Shown piece after piece: positions 1-5,335 of a stretch of 6,477 bases of DNA. Each line of letters starts with the position of its first letter. Positions within the stretch are counted from its first letter, which is position 1. The notes beneath the pieces were generated by a model. It made no database searches. It worked only from the letters and a program-made list of their open reading frames with translations, and was not told the origin of the DNA. The stretch is from an uncultured Oscillibacter sp. (GTDB lineage Bacteria > Bacillota > Clostridia > Oscillospirales > Oscillospiraceae): NCBI GenBank assembly GCA_946530565.1, contig CAMNAE010000101.1, forward strand, positions 1 through 6,477, in the 5' to 3' direction. The translations under genes and the position numbers were made by a program.

Positions 1-459
1 GCCGGTGATGCTCATGATGCCCGCCTCAGCCTGTACGGTGGCGTCGAACGCGGCGTGATCGGCATAGGGGCCGGTCTGGCCGTAGCCGGAGATGCGCACA
101 TAGGTGATCTTCGGGTTGATCGCCTGGAGCTTCTCCCAGGTGATACCAAACTTCTCCATCGTGCCGGGCTTGTAGTTTTCGATGACCGCGTCGGCGTTTT
201 TGACCAGGCGCAGGAACATCTCGACCTCTTTCGGGTCCTTCATGTTGATCGCGACGCTCTTCTTGCCGCGGTTGCGGGTGGCGTAGTGGCTGGAAGCGCC
301 GTCCTTGATGAACTTTCCATAGCGGGTATTGTCGCCGCCGGTGGAGGCGTTTTCAAACTTGATGACCTCAGCGCCCATGTCGCTCAAGAGCATCGTGGCC
401 ATCGGGCCCGCCATGAACTGAGTGAAATCCAGAATGCGGATTCCTTCCAAAGGTTTCAT
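1..459 (-). CDS. CaiB/BaiF family (class III) CoA-transferase, N-terminal part
   Basis: Partial gene: 153 codons from the ATG at 459 to the window edge. Family members move CoA between acyl-CoA and a free carboxylic acid (formyl-CoA:oxalate, carnitine/crotonobetaine and bile-acid types) in the cytoplasm. The start MKPLEGIRILDFTQ is the classic family opening. It is followed by the nucleotide-binding core motif MLLSDMGAEVIKFE (about 24-37), RNRGKKSVAINMK (about 62-74) and ISGYGQTGPYADHAAFD (about 123-139), ending in the family's SITG. The catalytic aspartate normally lies shortly after this point, so it is outside the window and cannot be checked. Typical members are about 380-430 residues. 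The start is supported by AAGGGAG ten bases upstream. The gene is separated from the NUDIX gene by 306 bp and seems to have its own sigma-54-type promoter. The acid substrate cannot be assigned from this fragment. Confidence 0.9.
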   Translation of the reverse strand, partial: MKPLEGIRILDFTQFMAGPMATMLLSDMGAEVIKFENASTGGDNTRYGKFIKDGASSHYATRNRGKKSVAINMKDPKEVEMFLRLVKNADAVIENYKPGTMEKFGITWEKLQAINPKITYVRISGYGQTGPYADHAAFDATVQAEAGIMSITG

Positions 460-489
460 AATGGTAGAACTCCCTTCTTGAAAATGGAT

Positions 490-515
490 TGGGTCAAAAG
501 CCTTCCAATGACCCA
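490..515. repeat. Inverted repeat TGGGTCA-N12-TGACCCA at the predicted CoA-transferase transcript start
   Basis: Perfect 7-bp arms lie at 490-496 and 509-515. The element straddles the transcript start predicted from the sigma-54-like promoter. A third copy of TGACCCA lies at 593-599. Because the predicted RNA would lose most of one arm, a DNA-binding site is more likely than an RNA hairpin. The binding protein is unknown. Confidence 0.5.
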
Positions 516-517
516 TA

Positions 518-534
518 TGCAAGAAGCCTGCCAA
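518..534 (-). promoter_or_regulatory. Putative sigma-54 (-24/-12) promoter of the CoA-transferase gene
   Basis: On the minus strand the sequence reads TTGGCAGG, CTTC, TTGCA. The sigma-54 consensus is YTGGCACG-N4-TTGCW. The match is exact except for one C-to-G change in the -24 box, and the GG and GC dinucleotides have the required ten-base spacing. The predicted transcript start is near 508, about 50 bases before the ATG at 459. I found no comparable -35/-10 sigma-A promoter on this strand between the NUDIX gene and the CoA-transferase. Such promoters need an enhancer-binding ATPase, which is not encoded in this window. The match is seen in the sequence; its use is inferred. Confidence 0.55.
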
Positions 535-543
535 AGCTTGTTC

Positions 544-576
544 ACAAATTCGTAAAAAATCCTGCTTTGAATTTGT
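544..576. repeat. Inverted repeat ACAAATTC-N17-GAATTTGT, AT-rich
   Basis: Perfect 8-bp arms at 544-551 and 569-576 flank an AT-rich centre with a run of six A. It lies just upstream of the sigma-54-like promoter at 518-534, centred roughly 50 bases before the predicted transcript start. It could be an activator site or a bend site between activator and promoter. Direct observation is limited to the repeat. Confidence 0.5.
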
Positions 577-601
577 TAATTTTGTCACAGTCTGACCCAG
601 T

Positions 602-642
602 TTTGTGTGTCGCCTCAGGTCTTTGTGTGTCCGTATTGTGTC
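602..642. repeat. Tandem direct repeats TTTGTGTGTC, helically phased
   Basis: TTTGTGTGTC occurs at 602-611 and 622-631 (20-bp period). A shorter TTGTGTC lies at 636-642, its end 11 bp after that of the second copy. The ends at 611, 631 and 642 are close to whole helical turns apart. They lie about 95-135 bases upstream of the predicted sigma-54-type transcript start, the usual distance for enhancer-binding-protein sites. Their role is inferred from position only. Confidence 0.45.
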
Positions 643-655
643 TTTTTGGGTATAA

Positions 656-698
656 AGTGCCTCACCTGCGGCACATTCAGTGACACAGGTGAGGCGCT
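656..698. repeat. Long stem-loop, 13-bp arms
   Basis: Arms 656-668 and 686-698 pair over 13 positions with one G-T wobble; GCCTCACCTG and CAGGTGAGGC are a perfect 10-bp pair inside them. A small inner stem (CAC 672-674 with GTG 680-682) is also possible. On the minus strand it is followed only by TTTATA, so it is at best a weak second terminator for the NUDIX gene. A TATAAA at 651-656 precedes it on the plus strand, but no good -35 box or coding region goes with it. Confidence 0.5.
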
Positions 699-737
699 AT
701 TCGTCAGGCTATTTTATTGATGGGATCTCCGGGTCCA

Positions 738-758
738 AAGACGGGCCTTCGCCGTTTT
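738..758 (-). terminator. Possible terminator of the NUDIX gene
   Basis: The arms AAGACGG (738-744) and CCGTTTT (752-758) pair over 7 bp with one G-T wobble around a 7-base loop, starting 7 bases after the NUDIX stop codon. On the minus strand it is followed by only a short T-rich stretch. On the plus strand it is followed by GTTTT. It is short and only moderately convincing. Confidence 0.35.
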
Positions 759-765
759 GTTTTCC

Positions 766-1275
766 TCAGAACCCAAAGCGGCTGCGGGTCTCGAATAAGT
801 ATTCCAGAAACGCCTTCGGGTAGGTCGCGAAGCTGCCGGAGTCCAGACGCGCGAGGACCTCCTCCCGGCTCATCCAGGCGACGGCCTGGACCTCTTCTTT
901 TTGAAGCGTCAGGGTCTTTAGGTCGATCTCGCGCTCGGCGATGAAGAAATCGTCGAAGCCGAGCGGGAAGTTGATCGTAAAGTGCGCCCTCTGATCGCCG
1001 AGGATAAGCGCGTAGCCGAGCTCCTCGCGCGTTTCGCGCTCGGCGGCGTCGCGGCTCGTCTCGCCCGTGTCGACCCCGCCGGCGGCAGATACGTCCCAGC
1101 GGTTCGGCCAGACGAGCTTGTCCTTCGAGCGCTGCTGGCACAAAAGCTCGCCCCTGCGGTTGAAGATGCACACATGCACCACCGTGCGATACGCACCCGC
1201 GGGGAGCTGATCGTGCCGCTCCGCCGTCCGCCCGAGCGGGATGCGATTTTCATCATACAGGTCCACCAGTTCCAT
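766..1275 (-). CDS. NUDIX hydrolase (YfcD / isopentenyl-diphosphate isomerase-like subgroup)
   Basis: A complete 169-residue protein. NUDIX enzymes hydrolyse nucleoside diphosphates linked to another group, using Mg2+. The NUDIX box is complete at residues 66-88: G66, five residues, E72, seven residues, R80-E81, E84-E85, G87. The start ELVDLYDENRIPLGR and the segment VVHVCIFNRRGELLCQQRS (about 32-50) are typical of the soluble subgroup resembling IPP isomerase and often labelled YfcD-like. Members of this subgroup mostly have no known physiological substrate. The ATG at 1275 is chosen because AAGGAG lies about nine bases upstream. The gene lies 47 bp after relE on the same strand with no clear promoter between, so it is probably read from the relB promoter. 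The family assignment is secure; the substrate is unknown. Confidence 0.9.
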   Translation of the reverse strand: MELVDLYDENRIPLGRTAERHDQLPAGAYRTVVHVCIFNRRGELLCQQRSKDKLVWPNRWDVSAAGGVDTGETSRDAAERETREELGYALILGDQRAHFTINFPLGFDDFFIAEREIDLKTLTLQKEEVQAVAWMSREEVLARLDSGSFATYPKAFLEYLFETRSRFGF

Positions 1276-1313
1276 CGACAGTATCTCCTTCTTAAATAAA
1301 GCAAATCATGCTT

Positions 1314-1347
1314 CCGCGCGCGTTATCGTTGCGAAGTGAGCGCGCGG
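1314..1347 (-). repeat. GC-rich hairpin across the relE stop codon
   Basis: CCGCGCGC (1314-1321) and GCGCGCGG (1340-1347) are perfect 8-bp arms around an 18-base loop that contains the relE stop. Directly after it on the minus strand is a second small hairpin, AAGCA-N5-TGCTT (1299-1313), followed by TATTT. The pair could reduce read-through into the NUDIX gene or stabilise the upstream mRNA end. There is no proper T-run, so I do not call a terminator. Confidence 0.45.
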
Positions 1348-1646
1348 TCTCCGGAATTGTCCATACGGCAATCGAGGATCGCATCTAAAAAGACCGTATC
1401 GTCTTCGACGGAGAAGATCGCCTCATAGCGCTTATAAAAAAGAGCCTTGCGGTACTCACCAGGCAGCCCCTGGTCCTCCCTGATCGGAAATTGATACGGG
1501 TTATCTTCCAGCTCCCGGAGCACAGCGGCATATTCTGTGCGCAGACGCTTTGCCGCACGCACGCTGACGTTGGCCAAAAAGCCGATATGACTCATCAGCA
1601 TGCGCTCTGCCCGCTGGGAGACGATGACCTCATACCGCCTCTTCAT
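1323..1646 (-). CDS. RelE/ParE family toxin of a type II toxin-antitoxin system
   Basis: A 107-residue protein. Members of this fold are mostly ribosome-dependent mRNA endonucleases (RelE) or gyrase poisons (ParE), neutralised by a co-encoded antitoxin. The start YEVIVSQRAERMLMSHIGFL, the helical segment with NPYQFP (about 49-54) and the strand segment YRKALFYKRYEAIFSVEDDTV (two pieces, about 65-85) ending in DCRMDN fit the ParE/RelE superfamily. The reading frame is open further upstream to 1748, but that part is Arg/Ser-rich, overlaps relB and is unlike the family. The ATG at 1646 gives the normal length and overlaps the end of relB by 17 bases, a common coupling arrangement. The ribosome binding site is weak (GAG only), as expected for a toxin kept below its antitoxin. 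RelE-type versus ParE-type activity cannot be decided by reading. Confidence 0.85.
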   Translation of the reverse strand: MKRRYEVIVSQRAERMLMSHIGFLANVSVRAAKRLRTEYAAVLRELEDNPYQFPIREDQGLPGEYRKALFYKRYEAIFSVEDDTVFLDAILDCRMDNSGDRALTSQR

Positions 1647-1935
1647 GCGCTTCGCTCTCGATCGTGTCGATGAGGCGGTCCATCTCGGCAAGCACCTCAC
1701 GCCCGCTGCGGCCACGGTATCCGGCCTCCCGTTCGCGCTTGGCCTCAAGCAGATCCAGATACAGCGTCTGCGGCGTCGAGAGCGATAGTGTGAGCGGCAC
1801 CGCCCGGTCGCGGACGATCTGCTGCAGGAACATATTGATGGTTCCGTTCATATTCATGCCGAGCTGTGAGAGGATCTCCTCGGCCTGCGCCTTCAGTTGG
1901 GGATCCGTTCGGATACTCATGTTGATGCTTGCCAT
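1630..1935 (-). CDS. RelB/DinJ family antitoxin
   Basis: A protein of about 101 residues. The N-terminal half (about 1-45), with INMSIRTDPQLKAQAE, the segment LSQLGMNMNGTINMFLQQIV and the RAVP motif, is the ribbon-helix-helix DNA-binding domain typical of RelB/DinJ. These proteins bind and neutralise the toxin and repress their own operon. The charged C-terminal half (KREREAGYRGRSGREV, then an acidic tail) is the expected toxin-binding region. Starts are possible at 1944 (GTG), 1941 and 1935. I prefer the ATG at 1935 because AGAGG lies eight bases upstream. It is the first gene of the relB-relE-NUDIX run, and its stop lies inside relE. Confidence 0.88.
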   Translation of the reverse strand: MASINMSIRTDPQLKAQAEEILSQLGMNMNGTINMFLQQIVRDRAVPLTLSLSTPQTLYLDLLEAKREREAGYRGRSGREVLAEMDRLIDTIESEAHEEAV

Positions 1936-1955
1936 CTCCATCACCTCTGCCGCTT

Positions 1956-1984
1956 ATCATACCGCGTCTGAAATGCAATGTCAA
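1956..1984 (-). promoter_or_regulatory. Sigma-A promoter of relB-relE
   Basis: On the minus strand, -35 TTGACA (1979-1984), a 17-bp spacer and -10 TATGAT (1956-1961). The transcript would start near 1949, leaving a leader of only about 14 bases that still contains the AGAGG ribosome binding site. RelB operator sites are expected here, but no single clear palindrome is visible. A weak inverted pair GTTTATC (1994-2000) / GATAAAC (2044-2050) lies between this promoter and that of lysA. Confidence 0.8.
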
Positions 1985-2076
1985 TACAAAAGCGTTTATC
2001 GCCATTTTGGAAGCACATGCACATAAACATTCCAATTCCTTGAGATAAACACCTCAAAACTTCTCTTTTCTCACCC

Positions 2077-2105
2077 TTGACAAGCGCGCCGCTGTTACGT
2101 ATGAT
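2077..2105 (+). promoter_or_regulatory. Sigma-A promoter of lysA
   Basis: TTGACA (2077-2082), a 17-bp spacer and TATGAT (2100-2105). The transcript should start near 2112, giving a leader of about 32 bases that is too short for a lysine riboswitch. Upstream lies a small inverted repeat TTGAG-N8-CTCAA (2040-2057). The ribosome binding site GAGAGGAG is at 2126-2133, ten bases before the ATG. Confidence 0.8.
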
Positions 2106-2106
2106 G

Positions 2107-2120
2107 AATCGAATGCGATT
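2107..2120. promoter_or_regulatory. Possible operator at the lysA transcript start
   Basis: AATCG-AATG-CGATT is a perfect 5-bp inverted repeat placed immediately after the -10 box and across the expected transcript start. In this position a bound protein would repress. The arms are short, so a chance occurrence is possible. Confidence 0.3.
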
Positions 2121-2143
2121 TATTTGAGAGGAGCTTACGTGCC

Positions 2144-3412
2144 ATGCTGCCGAAAAAGACCCCGTTCCTCACAAAAGACCAGGCCGAGGAGATTGCCGCG
2201 CGTTTTCCGACGCCCTTTCACATCTACGATGAGCGCGGCATCCGCGAAAACGCCCGCCGCCTGAAGGCCGCGTTTTCCTGGAACCCCGGCTACCGCGAGT
2301 ACTTTGCGGTCAAGGCGACCCCGACGCCCGCGATCCTGAAGATATTGCACGAGGAGGGCTGCGGCTGCGACTGCTCGTCGATGGCGGAGCTCATCATGAG
2401 TGAGCGCTGCGGCATCGTGGGTTCGGACATCATGTTCTCCTCGAACAACACGCCGGACGACGAGTTCCAGAAGGCCGCCGCGCTCGGCTCCTACATCAAT
2501 TTGGACGATCTGACGCTCGTCGAGCAATTCGCCGCCGCGCTCGGCGGGGTCCTCCCCGAGACCGTCTGCTGCCGCTTTAACCCCGGCGGGCTCTTCTCGC
2601 TCGGCTCGAGCGCCGAGGGCTTCCAGGTCATGGACAACCCCGGCGAGGCGAAGTACGGCATGACGCGCGAGCAGCTCTTCGAGGCCTTCCGCCGCCTGAA
2701 AGATCTCGGCGTGAAGCACTTCGGCATCCACGCGTTTTTAGCCTCCAACACGCTCTCGAACGACTACTACCCCACCCTTGCGCGCATCCTCTTTACGCTC
2801 GCGCGCGAGGTGCACGAGACGCTCGGCATCCACATCCGCTTTCTCAACCTCTCGGGCGGCATCGGCGTGCCCTATCTCCCCAACCAGCCCGAAGCTGACA
2901 TCATGGCGATCGGCGAGGGCGTCAGACGCGCCTATGAGGAGATCCTCACCCCCGCCGGCATGGGCGACGTCGCGCTCTTCACCGAGCTCGGCCGCTACAT
3001 GCTCGCGCCCTACGGCCACATCGTCACCCGCGTGACGCACCAGAAGCACATCTACAAAGAGTATCTCGGCGTCGACGCCTGTGCCTGCAACCTGATGCGC
3101 CCGGCGATGTACGGCGCGTACCACCACATCACGGTGCTCGGCCGCGAGAACGAAAAGCACAACCGCAAGTACGACGTCGTCGGGAACCTCTGCGAGAACA
3201 ACGACAAGTTCGCGATCGACCGCTTCCTGCCCGAGACGCAGATCGGCGATCTGATCGTGATCCACGACACCGGCGCCCACGGCTTCTCGATGGGCTACAA
3301 CTACAACGGCAAGCTCCGCTCGGCAGAGCTCTTATTAAAAGAGGACGGCTCGGTCGAGATGATCCGCCGCGCCGAGACACTGGACGACTACTTCGCGACA
3401 CTGATCTGGTAA
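2144..3412 (+). CDS. lysA: Diaminopimelate decarboxylase (PLP, fold type III)
   Basis: A 422-residue enzyme for the last step of lysine synthesis: meso-diaminopimelate to L-lysine plus CO2, in the cytoplasm. The PLP-binding lysine is K57 in YFAVKATPTPAIL. Further landmarks are CRFNPGG (143-149), AKYGM (169-173), H196 in GIHAF, the glycine-rich SGGIG (237-241), ELGR (281-284), RPAMYGAYHHI (319-329), the partner-site cysteine C350 in CENNDKFA, and GAHGFSMGYNYNG (377-389). Length is normal. Compared with textbook LysA, several motifs are shifted: SGGIG for the usual GGG motif, ELGR for EPGR, CENND for CESGD. From memory, this same set occurs in lysA of many gut Clostridia, so I read it as a subgroup rather than a new activity. 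Related amino-acid decarboxylases of the same fold are the main alternative. It is a single gene with its own promoter and terminator. Confidence 0.85.
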   Translation: MLPKKTPFLTKDQAEEIAARFPTPFHIYDERGIRENARRLKAAFSWNPGYREYFAVKATPTPAILKILHEEGCGCDCSSMAELIMSERCGIVGSDIMFSSNNTPDDEFQKAAALGSYINLDDLTLVEQFAAALGGVLPETVCCRFNPGGLFSLGSSAEGFQVMDNPGEAKYGMTREQLFEAFRRLKDLGVKHFGIHAFLASNTLSNDYYPTLARILFTLAREVHETLGIHIRFLNLSGGIGVPYLPNQPEADIMAIGEGVRRAYEEILTPAGMGDVALFTELGRYMLAPYGHIVTRVTHQKHIYKEYLGVDACACNLMRPAMYGAYHHITVLGRENEKHNRKYDVVGNLCENNDKFAIDRFLPETQIGDLIVIHDTGAHGFSMGYNYNGKLRSAELLLKEDGSVEMIRRAETLDDYFATLIW

Positions 3413-3431
3413 TATCTCTGGTAATACGAAC

Positions 3432-3462
3432 AAAACCCCGCCGGCCTTGCCGGCGGGGTTTT
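3432..3462. terminator. Strong bidirectional terminator between lysA and the GntR gene
   Basis: A perfect 14-bp stem with a CTT loop: AAAACCCCGCCGGC (3432-3445) pairs with 3449-3462. The A-run on one side and the T-run on the other let it work in both directions. It lies 20 bases after the lysA stop and 9 bases after the stop of the convergent regulator gene. Confidence 0.92.
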
Positions 3463-3470
3463 CATGCGGA

Positions 3471-4220
3471 TCATCTCTGATCGCTTTGCTCCTCTTCAAA
3501 TGAGGTCTGCCAGTAGCGGTAGCTCCACTCCACGCAGCGGAAGAGCGCGTCCGGGGAATCCCCCGCGAGCGCCTTCATGATCCCGCGGTGGCTCTCGGAA
3601 AAATACGAGACCGCGTCGTACTGGAGGATCGTCTCGATCGTCTTGAAGAGGAAGTCCTCGGTGATCTTTAAAATGCTGTCGTAAACGGTCATGACCGCGA
3701 TGTTGTTCGTTGCCGCGGCGAGGGACTGATGGAAAGCCGCGTCCTTCCGTGCGATGATTGCGATGTCCCGCCCGCCGCCGGAGAGATAGTCCTCAAGGTC
3801 GTCCTGCAGGGCGCCGAGCGTTTCCCAGGTCTCCGGCGCGACGCCTTTATAGTAGAGCTGCTGCAAAATCGCCCCGTCGAGCATCTCACGCAGGCCGACG
3901 AGATCATGATGCGCACTCTCCTTCTGCAGGATGATGCCGTAGAGCACGGGATCGAGCAGCCTCGGCGAGAAGCGGTCGCAGACGTAGGTGCCGTCGGCAC
4001 GGCGGATCTCGAGAATGCCGTAGCTCTCGAGCATCTTGACAGCCTCACGCACGGTGTTGCGGCCCACGCCGAAGGCGCGCACCATCTCCGCCTCGGTCGG
4101 TATCTTCTCCCCCGGCTTCAGCTCCCCGCTCATGATCGCGCCGGTGATGCGCGAGACTACGTTCTCGACCATGGATCTTGCCCGGATCGGCGCAAGATAT
4201 TGCTCATCGCTCCCAATCAT
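3471..4220 (-). CDS. GntR family transcriptional regulator, FadR subfamily (FCD domain)
   Basis: A 249-residue DNA-binding regulator. Residues about 14-80 form the GntR winged helix-turn-helix: GELKPGEKIPTEAEM, then GVGRNTVREAVKMLESYG, then the wing RRADGTYV. Residues about 105-240 form an all-helical FCD effector domain. FCD proteins often bind a metal through one Asp and three His that hold a carboxylate or sugar-acid ligand. Here D160, H164 and H211 fit the first three ligands. The fourth His, expected 22 residues after H211, falls at S233 (W232-S233-Y234), so the last ligand is missing. The start at 4220 has GGAGG seven bases upstream. It lies just downstream of the split transketolase operon on the same strand but is separated from it by a terminator and has its own promoter. 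It probably controls that operon and itself (inference from position and operator-like repeats). Confidence 0.9.
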   Translation of the reverse strand: MIGSDEQYLAPIRARSMVENVVSRITGAIMSGELKPGEKIPTEAEMVRAFGVGRNTVREAVKMLESYGILEIRRADGTYVCDRFSPRLLDPVLYGIILQKESAHHDLVGLREMLDGAILQQLYYKGVAPETWETLGALQDDLEDYLSGGGRDIAIIARKDAAFHQSLAAATNNIAVMTVYDSILKITEDFLFKTIETILQYDAVSYFSESHRGIMKALAGDSPDALFRCVEWSYRYWQTSFEEEQSDQR

Positions 4221-4242
4221 TCGTTGGACCTCCGGAATCTCC

Positions 4243-4265
4243 TGGTATTTTAAAAAATCCTACCA
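4243..4265. promoter_or_regulatory. Possible autoregulatory operator of the GntR gene
   Basis: TGGTA (4243-4247) and TACCA (4261-4265) form an inverted repeat around a 13-bp AT-rich centre and overlap the -10 box and start region of the gntR promoter. TGGT/ACCA half-sites are common for FadR-type regulators, but the long spacing is not typical of a simple GntR operator. Confidence 0.35.
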
Positions 4266-4285
4266 CAAGCCGTGGGCGATTGCAA
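4257..4285 (-). promoter_or_regulatory. Sigma-A promoter of the GntR gene
   Basis: On the minus strand, -35 TTGCAA (4280-4285), a 17-bp spacer and -10 TAGGAT (4257-4262). Transcription would begin near 4250, about 30 bases before the ATG at 4220. It lies after the transketolase terminator, so the regulator is expressed separately. Confidence 0.65.
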
Positions 4286-4300
4286 GCATTTTGCCCTGTG

Positions 4301-4341
4301 AAAAGGCGCCCCCGCGAGGCAGAGCCTGCGCAGAGGGCGCC
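4301..4341 (-). terminator. Terminator of the split transketolase operon
   Basis: On the minus strand GGCGCCC and GGGCGCC (4335-4341 and 4305-4311) form a 7-bp outer stem. An inner stem AGGC/GCCT closes a 3-base loop, with a bulged GCG pairing between the two. TTTT (4304-4301) follows. It starts 7 bases after the stop of the C-terminal transketolase subunit. Confidence 0.8.
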
Positions 4342-4348
4342 GAAAGCT

Positions 4349-5335
4349 TTAGGCAAGAAACGCGCGGATCTGGCGGATCACTGCGTCCGTGGAGACGCCG
4401 TAGCGGTCCTGCAGGATCTCGAGCGTGCCGTGGGTAAGGTACTGGTCGGGCAGGGCGATCTTTTTCAGCTTCGCGAAGACGCCGTTGTCGATCATCGCGT
4501 TGGCGACGAGGCTCCCCAGGCCGCCGGCGACGGAGTGGTTCTCGGCGGTAACGACGAGTCGGCCGGGGACCCTTGCGATCTCAGAGAGGATCGTCTCGGT
4601 GTCGAGCGGCTTGATCGTCGGGTTGTGGAGCACGGCGGCATGGATGCCCTCGGCCTCAAGCGCCTTCGCCGCGTCGAGCGCGCGCATCGTCATCTCTCCG
4701 CAGGAAATCACGAGCACGTCGGCGCCGTCGCGCAGGAGCTTCGCCTTGCCGATCTCGAACGTGTAGTCATACTGATCGAGCACGATGGGCACGCGGTTGC
4801 CGCGCAGCAGGCGCAGGTACACAGGGCCTTCGAACGCGGCAGCGGCCTTCGTGGCCTGCTGCATCTCGACCGCGTCGCATGGGTCGATGATCGTGAGGTT
4901 CGGCATCGCGGAGAGGATCGCGAGGTCGTCGGTCGCCTGGTGGCTGGGGCCGTAGCCGGACTGGAGGCCCGGCAGGCCGCCGATGATCTTTACATTGTTG
5001 TGGTGCTCGCAGATCGCCTGGGAGATGAAATCATAGCAGCGCCGCGCGATGAAGGTCGCGTAGGTCGTGGCAAAGGGGATGAAGCCCTCTTTGGCAAGGC
5101 CGGCGGCCGCGCACATCAAAAGCTGTTCGCTCATGCCGACGTTGTAGAAGCGGTCGGGATAGGCGTCGCGGAACACATGGATGTCGGTATACTTGGCAAG
5201 GTCGGCGCTCAGGCCAACGATCTTGTCATTGTCTTTGGCAAGCTCGATCAGGGCCTTGCCGAAGGGCTCGCCCATGGTGGGATACCCGGTCACGACATTG
5301 GAGTCGCTGATAACACTCTTCACACCGCTGCTCAT
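4349..5335 (-). CDS. Split transketolase, C-terminal subunit (pyrimidine-binding plus C-terminal domain)
   Basis: A 328-residue partner of the N-terminal subunit; together they form one transketolase-type enzyme moving a two-carbon ketol unit with thiamine diphosphate. The pyrimidine-binding domain (about 15-180) has SADLAK (43-48), the catalytic glutamate E70 in GMSEQ, TTYATFIARRCYD (90-102) and SGYGPSHQATDD (126-137). The C-terminal domain (about 195-328) has ENHSVAGGLGS (265-275). Aligned by eye to E. coli TktA, the catalytic Glu (E411 to E70), H473 (H132) and probably R520 (R178) are kept. R358, S385, H461 and D469 are replaced by G22, Y49, G120 and Y128. The first three contact the substrate phosphate and D469 recognises the sugar hydroxyl. 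Start and stop overlap with the upstream gene as TAATG, and GGAAAGGGG precedes the start, so translation is coupled. The fold is certain; the substrate is unknown and probably not an ordinary pentose phosphate. Confidence 0.9.
   Translation of the reverse strand: MSSGVKSVISDSNVVTGYPTMGEPFGKALIELAKDNDKIVGLSADLAKYTDIHVFRDAYPDRFYNVGMSEQLLMCAAAGLAKEGFIPFATTYATFIARRCYDFISQAICEHHNNVKIIGGLPGLQSGYGPSHQATDDLAILSAMPNLTIIDPCDAVEMQQATKAAAAFEGPVYLRLLRGNRVPIVLDQYDYTFEIGKAKLLRDGADVLVISCGEMTMRALDAAKALEAEGIHAAVLHNPTIKPLDTETILSEIARVPGRLVVTAENHSVAGGLGSLVANAMIDNGVFAKLKKIALPDQYLTHGTLEILQDRYGVSTDAVIRQIRAFLA

Noticed and set aside
489..683. Open frame of 64 codons on the plus strand in the repeat-rich gap
   Set aside because: It starts with TTG, has no ribosome binding site, matches no family I know and runs through the regulatory repeats.
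1647..1748. Upstream extension of relE to an earlier start
   Set aside because: The extra 34 residues are unlike the family and lie inside relB; the ATG at 1646 gives normal length and the usual overlap.
2106..2143. Lysine riboswitch in front of lysA
   Set aside because: The space between promoter and start codon is only a few tens of bases, far too short for that RNA.
2135..3280. Minus-strand open frames opposite lysA
   Set aside because: Shadows of lysA, with repetitive Val/Glu/Ala/Arg composition and no recognisable motif.
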